A DNA stretch of 64,000 bases from Inquilinus limosus DSM 16000 (GTDB taxonomy: Bacteria > Pseudomonadota > Alphaproteobacteria > DSM-16000 > Inquilinaceae): contig NZ_KE383985.1 of NCBI RefSeq assembly GCF_000423185.1, positions 334,632-398,631 on the forward strand, written 5' to 3'. Below the pieces are notes generated by a model. The model was not told the DNA's origin, searched no databases, and saw nothing but the letters and a program-made list of their open reading frames with translations. A program made the position numbers and the translations under genes. The first letter of the stretch is position 1. Every line of letters begins with the position of its first letter. Below, piece by piece: positions 8,965-15,433 of this stretch.

Positions 8965-9537
8965 TCACGCCGCCTGCGTGGCCTGGGCAACCCGGGTCAT
9001 GAATCTCTCGGCCGCCCGTTCGGCCAGGAGCGGCGCCGCGTCGGCGATCGCCTCCAGGAGCGGGTCGAGCCAGGCCTCGTCGGCCTTGGCGAAGTCTCCC
9101 AGCACCCAGCCATGCACCCGGTCCTTGTGGCCGGGATGGCCGATGCCGATGCGGACGCGCCAGAACTCCGGCCCGATATGGGCGTCGAGCGAGCGCAGGC
9201 CGTTGTGGCCGGCGGTGCCGCCGCCCTTCTTGACCCGGACCTTGCCGGGCGCGAGGTCGAGCTCGTCATGGAACACGACGACGTCGTCGGGCGTGAGCTT
9301 GTAGAAGCGCATCGCCTCGCCGACCGACCGGCCGCTTTCGTTCATATAGGTGGTGGGCTCCAGCGCCAGCACGCGCTCGGCGCCGAGCCGGCCTTCCGCC
9401 AGCCGGCCCTGGAACTTCAGCTTCCAGGACGAAAAGGAATGGCGCTCGACGATGTCGTCGAGCGCCATGAAGCCGACATTGTGCCGGTGATAGGCGTATT
9501 GCGAGCCGGGATTGCCGAGGCCGACGAACAGCAGCAT
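8965..9537 (-). CDS. pth: Peptidyl-tRNA hydrolase
   Basis: 190 residues, normal for bacterial Pth. The N-terminus [23 protein letters not shown] carries the catalytic Asn (GLGNPG) and His (HRHNVG) signatures, and HDELDLAPG holds the catalytic Asp; [12 protein letters not shown] is the second Pth signature. The enzyme releases amino acids from prematurely dropped peptidyl-tRNA in the cytosol. A good ribosome binding site (GGGAGGATTCG before the ATG) fixes the start at 9537. It lies 28 bases downstream of rplY, the usual rplY-pth pairing. Confidence 0.97.
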   Translation of the reverse strand: MLLFVGLGNPGSQYAYHRHNVGFMALDDIVERHSFSSWKLKFQGRLAEGRLGAERVLALEPTTYMNESGRSVGEAMRFYKLTPDDVVVFHDELDLAPGKVRVKKGGGTAGHNGLRSLDAHIGPEFWRVRIGIGHPGHKDRVHGWVLGDFAKADEAWLDPLLEAIADAAPLLAERAAERFMTRVAQATQAA

Positions 9538-9565
9538 CGAATCCTCCCGATCCGCCCGGCCTTGA

Positions 9566-10213
9566 TCAGGCCTTCGACTCCTCGGCGGCCGGGGCGGCCT
9601 CGCCGGTCACCGCCGCGGCCTGGGCCTCGGCGGCCTCGGCGCGGACCGCCGACGGCGCGGCGATGGTGGCGATCACGAAGTCACGGTCGGCCACGGCCGG
9701 GCGCACGCCCTCCGGCAGCTTGACCGCACTCATGCGCAGCGAGTCGCCGATCTCGGCGCCGGTCAGGTCGACCGAGACGAATTCGGGGATCGACTCGGCG
9801 CGGCAGATCAGCTCCACGTCGTGGCGCACGACGTTCAGCACGCCGCCGCGCTTGATGCCCGGGGAGGCCGCTTCGTTCTCGAAATGCACCGGCACGTCGG
9901 CGTGGACGGTGGTCTTGTCGCTGACGCGCAGGAAATCCATGTGGATCGCGCGGTCGGTCACCGGGTCCAGCGCGATGTCGCGCGCCAGGCAGTGATGCCG
10001 CTCGCTGCCGATCTCGATGTCGTAGAGATGGGTCAGCGCGGCAGGGTCGCGCAGGATCTTCAGCATCGAGTGGGCATTGACGCTGAACAGCACCGGCGGC
10101 TTGTTGTCGCCGTAGATGACGCCCGGGATCATCCCGGCCCGACGCGCTGCCCGGGCTGCCCCCTTACCGGCCCGGTCCCGCGCCTCGGCCGTGATCTTGA
10201 TGGTTTCGGCCAT
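9566..10213 (-). CDS. rplY: 50S ribosomal protein L25/general stress protein Ctc
   Basis: 215 residues from the ATG at 10213 ([18 protein letters not shown]). The N-terminal about 95 residues are the 5S-rRNA-binding L25 domain ([12 protein letters not shown], then [19 protein letters not shown]), followed by the TL5/CTC C-terminal beta domain ([25 protein letters not shown]). The last about 25 residues are an Ala/Glu tail common in alphaproteobacteria. It is the first gene of the rplY-pth pair. A 28-base stem-loop at 10233-10260 lies in its leader, 20 bases before the start codon. Confidence 0.96.
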   Translation of the reverse strand: MAETIKITAEARDRAGKGAARAARRAGMIPGVIYGDNKPPVLFSVNAHSMLKILRDPAALTHLYDIEIGSERHHCLARDIALDPVTDRAIHMDFLRVSDKTTVHADVPVHFENEAASPGIKRGGVLNVVRHDVELICRAESIPEFVSVDLTGAEIGDSLRMSAVKLPEGVRPAVADRDFVIATIAAPSAVRAEAAEAQAAAVTGEAAPAAEESKA

Positions 10214-10232
10214 CGGCTCTCTCCTAAGTGAA

Positions 10233-10260
10233 GACGCCGGCCTCCAGGGGTGCCGGCGTC
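10233..10260. other. Stem-loop in the rplY leader
   Basis: 9-bp inverted repeat GACGCCGGC / GCCGGCGTC with a 10-base loop, ending 20 bases upstream of the rplY start codon. It could be the terminator of transcripts from the metQ side or a leader structure of rplY. No T-run is present in either direction. Confidence 0.4.
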
Positions 10261-10360
10261 GGTCCGGCGTGGGAAAGGTCCCACGCAAGCGCGGTCGTCT
10301 AGCAGAAATGGTCCGGCTGCGCAACGGCCGGGGCGGCAGCCCCGGTCATGCGAAGCCTCA

Positions 10361-10502
10361 GAGACCGTTCGAGAATGCGTGTGGCGTGAGTCGGCTGGCG
10401 GCGGTTTCGAGAACCGGAGCGCAGCGGACATAGGTCCGTGAGCACCGGAAGCGGAGAAACCGCCGTCAGACGGCCGCGCCGCGCGCGTTATCGGACGGTC
10501 TC
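10361..10502. repeat. Nested inverted-repeat element (REP/MITE-like, 142 bp)
   Basis: The outer ends GAGACCGT (10361-10368) and ACGGTCTC (10495-10502) are perfect inverted repeats. Inside, a long hairpin runs from GGCGGTTTC to GAAACCGCC around 10399-10463, containing the near-repeated blocks GAACCGGA and GCACCGGAAGCG and a small inner hairpin CGGAC-ATAG-GTCCG. There is no ORF. It fills the gap between rplY and metQ, and its right end overlaps the metQ stop codon. Confidence 0.6.
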
Positions 10503-11307
10503 ACCAGGCGGGCAGGATCGCGCCCTTGAACCGGGTCTCCAGGAACTGCGCCACCTCCGGCGACTGGTAGGACTCGACCAGGATCTTCAGGTCGGGCCGG
10601 TCCTTGTCGGCGGCGCGGGCGGCGACGAAGTTGCCGTAGGGGTTGTTGGTCCGGCTCTCGGCGATCAGCGCGTCCTTGCGCGGGTCCAGCCCGGCCTCCA
10701 GCGCGTAGTTGGTGTTGATGATCGCGCCGTCCAGGTCCGGCAGGGCATGCGGCAGCTGCGCCGCGTCGAGCTCGGAGAACTGGAAGTTGTGCGGGTTCTC
10801 GGTGACGTCGAGCAGCGACGGGGTCAGGCCCTTGCCCTCCGCCACCTTGATCAGGCCGTGGGCGGCCAAGAGGTTCAGCGCCCGGCCGCCGTTGCTGGGA
10901 TCGTTCGGGATGCCGATCTTGGCGCCGTCCGGCAGCGACTCGACCTTGTCGAACTTCTTCGAATACAGGCCGATCGGCTCGACGATGGTGTAGCCGATCG
11001 GGACGATGTGATAGCCGCGGGCGGCGATCTGGGCGTCCAGATAGGGCTTGTGCTGGAAGGCGTTGGCGTCGAGCTCGCCGTGCTCCAGCGCCTCGTTCGG
11101 GATGGCGTAGTCGGAGAAGGTGATCAGCTCGACCTCGAGCCCCTTCTTGGCCGCCACCTGCTTGGCGACCTCGGCGATCTCCTCCTCGCTGCCGCCCATG
11201 ACGCCGAGCTTGATGCTGGCGGCGGCGGCGCTGCCGCTGGCGGCGATGCCGAGGACGAGGCCGAGCGCCAGGCCGATCAGGCCGCGCTTCAGCGGGAAAC
11301 GGGACAT
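10501..11307 (-). CDS. metQ: MetQ/NlpA family methionine ABC transporter substrate-binding protein (orphan)
   Basis: 268 residues from the ATG at 11307, which has AGGAGC eight bases upstream; an alternative start lies five codons earlier. The signal peptide (SRFPLKRGLIGLALGLVLG..., ending AASGSAAAA) has no lipobox cysteine, so the protein is probably soluble and periplasmic. The mature chain is a typical NlpA-family protein: KLGVMGGSEEEIAEVAK, then LDANAFQHKPYLDAQ, IGYTIVEPIGLYSKK and IGIPNDPSNGGRALNLL. MetQ binds methionine for the MetNI permease, but metN and metI are absent here. It lies 56 bases after a 70-residue gene and downstream of a Cys-rich small ORF, suggesting one sulfur-regulated unit. 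Confidence 0.9.
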   Translation of the reverse strand: MSRFPLKRGLIGLALGLVLGIAASGSAAAASIKLGVMGGSEEEIAEVAKQVAAKKGLEVELITFSDYAIPNEALEHGELDANAFQHKPYLDAQIAARGYHIVPIGYTIVEPIGLYSKKFDKVESLPDGAKIGIPNDPSNGGRALNLLAAHGLIKVAEGKGLTPSLLDVTENPHNFQFSELDAAQLPHALPDLDGAIINTNYALEAGLDPRKDALIAESRTNNPYGNFVAARAADKDRPDLKILVESYQSPEVAQFLETRFKGAILPAW

Positions 11308-11363
11308 GGTGTGCTCCTGCACGTCTGGGATCGAAAAGAGATAGCGCGATTGCGCGCCGCGGG

Positions 11364-11576
11364 TCAGGCCCGGGCCTGATCCGTCCGGCGCTGGCGGCGG
11401 CTGATCGTCGTCAGCGCCGCATGCGCCGCCCGCCCGGCCGCGCGGGTGGTGCGGAACAGGCGGCCCTCCAGCGGGGTGAAGGCGGCGTCGGAGGCGTAGA
11501 AGCGGAAACCGCGCGGCTCGCGCGTGACGATGCCGGCGGTCAGGCCGCCGGCGACGATGATGAAGGCGTCAGCCAT
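11364..11576 (-). CDS. Small protein of unknown function upstream of metQ
   Basis: 70 residues (MADAFIIVAGGLTAGIV, then REPRGFRFYASDAAFTPLEG and an Arg/Ala-rich helix). It looks like a compact beta-beta-alpha fold in which the first 50 residues would be the conserved part, and the composition is unlike a random antisense frame. A purine-rich GAGAGGATC precedes the ATG. No cysteine, signal peptide or membrane segment is present. It sits in line with metQ (56-base gap), so a role tied to methionine or sulfur uptake is possible but unproven. Confidence 0.6.
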   Translation of the reverse strand: MADAFIIVAGGLTAGIVTREPRGFRFYASDAAFTPLEGRLFRTTRAAGRAAHAALTTISRRQRRTDQARA

Positions 11577-11595
11577 GGAAGGGATCCTCTCTCGG

Positions 11596-11612
11596 GCGCC
11601 CGGTCGGGGCGC
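11596..11612 (-). promoter_or_regulatory. Hairpin next to the ribosome binding site after the Cys-rich ORF
   Basis: On the minus-strand transcript GCGCCC and GGGCGC pair around a 5-base loop. It lies immediately upstream of the GAGAGGATC ribosome binding site of the 70-residue gene, where it could control access by ribosomes. Confidence 0.35.
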
Positions 11613-11655
11613 TGCGTCGGTCGTGCGGACGGGTTGCGGCGGGCGGGGCCCGCGA

Positions 11656-11751
11656 TCAGCAACAGCGACAGGCGCGACGCATGCAGCCGGTGCGCGACGA
11701 AGCCGGGGTCGGCGCGGCGGCGGAGAGGATGGGCAGGGTCGAAGAAGACAT
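11656..11751 (-). CDS. Cysteine-rich small ORF, candidate leader peptide of the metQ unit
   Basis: 31 codons from the ATG at 11751 to the TGA at 11656, too short for ordinary gene calling. The ribosome binding site is excellent: GAGGAG seven bases before the ATG. The peptide starts MSSSTLPILSAAAPTPASS and ends CMRRACRCC, giving four cysteines in the last nine residues, including a terminal Cys-Cys just before the stop. This is the layout of an attenuation peptide in which ribosome stalling at Cys codons reports low cysteinyl-tRNA. Between its stop and the next gene is a perfect hairpin (11596-11612) close to that gene's ribosome binding site. Function is inference. Confidence 0.5.
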   Translation of the reverse strand: MSSSTLPILSAAAPTPASSRTGCMRRACRCC

Positions 11752-11948
11752 CGGTCGGCTCCTCAGCATCAACTGCCGGAACCACGAACTCACGTCGTGG
11801 CGCTTTAGCGTTTGGTGACGCGGCGCAAGCTGCTTCCGTCAAAATCCCGCGGATCCGAAGATCGGTGCCGACCCTCTAACATGCGCATCGATATGTCAAT
11901 CATAAAAAATCTACCGATGAGCTGTGTGTTTGTCGGGGCTCCCGCAGC

Positions 11949-11979
11949 AAAAAGCCCGCCCGGCAGGACCGGGCGGGCT
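11949..11979 (-). terminator. Rho-independent terminator of rne
   Basis: Perfect 11-bp stem AGCCCGCCCGG / CCGGGCGGGCT with a 5-base loop, followed on the minus strand by TTTTTGC. It begins 24 bases after the rne stop codon. Confidence 0.85.
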
Positions 11980-12002
11980 CTTCGGTTCCGCTGTCGGCAG
12001 GC

Positions 12003-14852
12003 TCAGCCGGCGCCGCGCCGCCACCAGCCGCGCTTCGGCGCCTCGGGCGGCTGGTTGATCACCTGATTGGCCTCGACCGCCAGATTCTCGGCCGGGGGCT
12101 CGGGCTGCGGGGCAGGTTCGGGCGCGGGTTCCGCCGGGGCCGGCTCGGGCTCGGCACCGTTGAGCGCCGCCGCCTCGGGTTCCGCCGCCGGCTCGGGGGC
12201 GGCGGCCTCGACAGCCGGCTCGGCCGCGACCTCGGCCTTCTTGCGGCGCGGGGCGCGGCGCTTCGGCTTCGGCGCCTCCTCGACCGCTTCGGCCGGGGCG
12301 GGCTCCGGCGCGGTCACGGCTTCCGCCGCTTCCGCCGGCTCCGGCGCCGCGGCGGCCTCGGGCTCGGCATGGCTGGCGGCGTCGGCGGCCTCGACCACGA
12401 AGGGCTCGGCCTCCTCGCCCTTCTTGCGGCGACCGCCGCGACGGCCGCGGCGCCGGCCCTTGGCCTCGTCCTCGGCCGGGGTGGCCTCGGGCGCCGCCGC
12501 CTCGGCAGGCGCCGGCTCGGCGGCGACCGGCTCGGCCTCTGCCTCGGGCTCGGCATGGCTGGCGGCGTCGGCGGCCTCGACGGTGAAGGGCTCGTCGACA
12601 CGCTCCTCGGGGGCGGCCTCCTCGTCCTCCGCCTCGCGCGGGTCGTAGCCGAAGCTGCCGTCGGCCGCGACCGCGGACGGCTCCACGCGATGCCCGTCCT
12701 CGCCGCCGCGCCGGCCGCGCCGGCGCCGGCGGCGACGCCTGCGGCCGCCGGCCTCGCCCTCGGCCTGCTGGCCGTGCTGCGGCGGCTGCGCCGGGCGCTG
12801 CTGCTGCGGCCGGGCCGGCTCGCGGGCCTCCGCGACCTCCTCCTCGTCCTCGACCTCGGCCGCCTCGGCCTCCAGCGCGGCGTCGGTCTCCGCCATGATC
12901 CGGGCGGTGTTGTCGACCGGCGCCGCCGGGGCCGGCAGCTCGGCGCCGCGGGCGCGGGTGCGCTCGATCCGGTGCGCCGGCGGGATCAGGCTGTCATCGG
13001 CCTCTATCATCACCCGCACGCCGTAGCGCCGCTCGATGTCGGCCAGGGCGTCGCGCTTCTGGTTGAACAGGTACAGCGCCAGGGCGGTGGCGACGTGCAC
13101 GGTGATCTCGGAGGCGCGCTTGCGGATGCCCTCCTCCTCGATCGCGCGCAGCACCGACAGCGCCGCCGAGCCGGTGGTCCGGGTCATGCCCAGCCCGCCG
13201 CAATGGGCGCAGGTCTCGAAATGCGTCTCCATCAGGCTCGGGCGCAGCCGCTGGCGCGACAGCTCGAGCAGGCCGAAGGCGCTGATCCGGCCGATCTGGA
13301 TGCGGGCGCGGTCCTGCCGCATCGCCTCCTTCAGCCGGTGCTCGACCGCCTTGTTGTGGCGGTCGTCCTCCATGTCAATGAAGTCGATGACGATCAGCCC
13401 GGCCAAATCGCGCAGCCGCAGCTGGCGGGCGACCTCGTCGGCGGCCTCGAGATTGGTCTTGTACGCCGTCTCCTCGATGTTCCGCTCGCGGGTCGAGCGG
13501 CCGGAGTTGACGTCGATCGAGACCAGCGCCTCGGTCGGGTTGATGACGATGTAGCCGCCCGACCGGAGCTGCACGACGGGGCTGTGCATCGCATCGATCT
13601 GGCCTTCCACGTTGAAGCGGTGGAAGAGGGGGACGTTGTCGTCCTCGTAGCGCTGCACCTTCTTGGCATGGCTCGGCATGAGCATGCGCATGAAGTCCTT
13701 GGCGACGCGGTAGCCTTCCTCGCCGGCGACCTGGACCTCCTCGATATCCTTGGAATAGAGGTCGCGGATCGCCCGCTTGATCAGGTTCGCCTCTTCGTGG
13801 ATGACGCAGGGCGCGGTCGACTGCAGCGTGGTCTGGCGGATCGAATCCCACAGCCGCAGCAGGTAGTCGAGATCGCGCCGGATCTCCAGCTTGGTGCGCT
13901 CCAGCCCCGCCGTCCGCAGGATGACAGCCATGCCCTCCGGCACGTCCAGGTCATCCATGATCGCCTTCATCTTCTTGCGATCCTTGGGATTGGCGATCTT
14001 CCGGCTGATGCCGCCGCCGCGCGGTGTGTTCGGCATCAGGACGCAGTAGCGCCCCGCCAGCGACAGGTAGGTGGTCAGCGCAGCGCCCTTGTTGCCGCGC
14101 TCCTCCTTGGTCACCTGCACCAGCATGATCTGCCGGCGCTTGATGACCTCCTGGATCTTGTAGTTGCGGTAGTTCGGCAGCTTCGAACGGCGGTCGCGGG
14201 CCTCCTCGGCCTCGTCGCCGCCCAGCACCTCGACGCCGGCCTCCGGCTCGCCGTCATGGCCGTTGCCATTGCCGTTGCCGTTCTCGCCCTCGGCCGGGGT
14301 CGGGTCGTCGCCCTTCGGCGCCTCGGCCGGGGCCAGCAGCGCCACCGGGCCGCTGTCGCCCTCGGTCGACAGGGTCTCGCCGAAACTCTCCGCGGCGACG
14401 GCGTCGGCGGCGATCACCTCGCCTGCCACCGCGTCGCCGGCGGCCTCGACGACCTCGACCACCTCGCTCGGGCCGGCCTCGGCCTCGGCGCGGGCCGGGC
14501 GGCGGTCGCGGCCGCGGCGCCGGCGCGGCGCCGGCTCGGCGGCCTGGGCCTCGGCCTCTTCGGCCTCCTCGGCCTGGCGGGCCAGGAGCGCCTCGCGGTC
14601 GGCGATCGGGATCCTGTAGTAGTCGGGATGGATTTCGGAGAAGGCGAGGAAGCCGTGCCGGTTCCCGCCATACTCCACGAAGGCGGCCTGGAGCGAGGGT
14701 TCGACCCGCGTCACCTTGGCCAGGTAGATATTGCCCTTCAACTGCTTCTTGGCTTCGGTCTCGAAATCGAATTCCTCGAGCCGATTGCCGTCCAGAACGA
14801 CCACCCGCGTTTCTTCCGCATGGGTGGCGTCCACCAGCATTCTCTTCGCCAT
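12003..14852 (-). CDS. rne: Ribonuclease E/G
   Basis: 949 residues. The N-terminus (MAKRMLVDATHAEETRVVVL) leads into an S1 domain (FVEYGGNRHGFLAFSEIH) interrupted at about 85-215 by an acidic/Ala-rich insertion, as in other alphaproteobacterial RNase E. The catalytic core follows: KGAALTTYLSLAGRYCVLMPN, the DNase I-like region LAGLIVIDFIDMEDDRHN, and the zinc-link CAHC. The C-terminal about 290 residues are disordered, with Arg-rich blocks (RRRRRRRRGRRGG, RGRRGGRRKKG) that would bind RNA or degradosome partners; an in-frame 41-bp direct repeat lies there. The enzyme starts mRNA decay and processes rRNA and tRNA. Confidence 0.96.
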   Translation of the reverse strand: MAKRMLVDATHAEETRVVVLDGNRLEEFDFETEAKKQLKGNIYLAKVTRVEPSLQAAFVEYGGNRHGFLAFSEIHPDYYRIPIADREALLARQAEEAEEAEAQAAEPAPRRRRGRDRRPARAEAEAGPSEVVEVVEAAGDAVAGEVIAADAVAAESFGETLSTEGDSGPVALLAPAEAPKGDDPTPAEGENGNGNGNGHDGEPEAGVEVLGGDEAEEARDRRSKLPNYRNYKIQEVIKRRQIMLVQVTKEERGNKGAALTTYLSLAGRYCVLMPNTPRGGGISRKIANPKDRKKMKAIMDDLDVPEGMAVILRTAGLERTKLEIRRDLDYLLRLWDSIRQTTLQSTAPCVIHEEANLIKRAIRDLYSKDIEEVQVAGEEGYRVAKDFMRMLMPSHAKKVQRYEDDNVPLFHRFNVEGQIDAMHSPVVQLRSGGYIVINPTEALVSIDVNSGRSTRERNIEETAYKTNLEAADEVARQLRLRDLAGLIVIDFIDMEDDRHNKAVEHRLKEAMRQDRARIQIGRISAFGLLELSRQRLRPSLMETHFETCAHCGGLGMTRTTGSAALSVLRAIEEEGIRKRASEITVHVATALALYLFNQKRDALADIERRYGVRVMIEADDSLIPPAHRIERTRARGAELPAPAAPVDNTARIMAETDAALEAEAAEVEDEEEVAEAREPARPQQQRPAQPPQHGQQAEGEAGGRRRRRRRRRGRRGGEDGHRVEPSAVAADGSFGYDPREAEDEEAAPEERVDEPFTVEAADAASHAEPEAEAEPVAAEPAPAEAAAPEATPAEDEAKGRRRGRRGGRRKKGEEAEPFVVEAADAASHAEPEAAAAPEPAEAAEAVTAPEPAPAEAVEEAPKPKRRAPRRKKAEVAAEPAVEAAAPEPAAEPEAAALNGAEPEPAPAEPAPEPAPQPEPPAENLAVEANQVINQPPEAPKRGWWRRGAG
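12355..12581. repeat. Exact 41-bp direct repeat inside rne
   Basis: The same 41 bases occur at 12355-12395 and 12541-12581, 186 bases (62 codons) apart, so both are read in the same frame. They encode the duplicated peptide VEAADAASHAEPEA in the disordered C-terminal part of RNase E. Flanks diverge, so this is a localised duplication or a conserved binding motif. Confidence 0.85.
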
Positions 14853-15433
14853 GTATAAACCCTGGCGACGCTGCCGGCCGCCCCGCGCGACTCACGGGGC
14901 AGCGGCGCGTCCTTGTCCTGCCGAAGCCGCCGGGGACGCGAACCGTGATCACCCGAGAACGGCGCTTCGCAGCTGGCCAGACGGGAGGGTCCGCGACCAC
15001 CGGTCCGGCGCGGATGCGCCGGGGCACGGCCTCGAGTTGATCCTCGATGTCGCCCGACACCGCAGCTGCGCATCGCGTGCCGGCCGTTCGACAAGAGGCG
15101 TTCCACGGCGGAAATCGATGCGTCGCCGCGCGATCGACCCGGAGATCCGGGGGACCCGGACATCCGATCGAACGATCGGGCAGACTGTCGCGCCGCCACG
15201 ATACCGAGGCACCGCACTCTCGACAATGGGAGATTTCAACGGTAATGGGGCTCGCTGCCGCAAAGACCTGACTTGCGGCCGGGACCGTGGTAACACGAGG
15301 CGCCCGGCCCGACACCGTCATCAACGGAACACAATCGCGGCCTATTCGCTTCTGCGTCGAGGCCGGCCTCGCTGGGGCCGTCCCCGTCGTTCCGGGGCGG
15401 CGGCCGCCGCCCATCCATTGCCCCCAAGGTCCG
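14853..15433. other. 581-bp intergenic region between rne and mrcA
   Basis: No convincing gene was found on either strand; the open frames here lack family features. It must hold the divergent promoters of rne and mrcA. In other bacteria the long rne 5' leader carries the structures used for RNase E autoregulation, so a long leader here is plausible. No tRNA or known riboswitch pattern was recognised. Confidence 0.5.

Noticed and set aside
11540-11842. 100-residue minus-strand frame overlapping the Cys-rich small ORF
   Set aside because: It has no ribosome binding site as good as that of the 31-codon ORF, overlaps the start of the 70-residue gene, and shows no recognisable motif. It cannot be fully excluded.
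12369-14858. 829-residue open frame antisense to rne
   Set aside because: Its Leu/Gly/Arg/Ala/Val-dominated composition and lack of any motif are what GC-rich third positions produce on the opposite strand of a real gene; RNase E is unambiguous.
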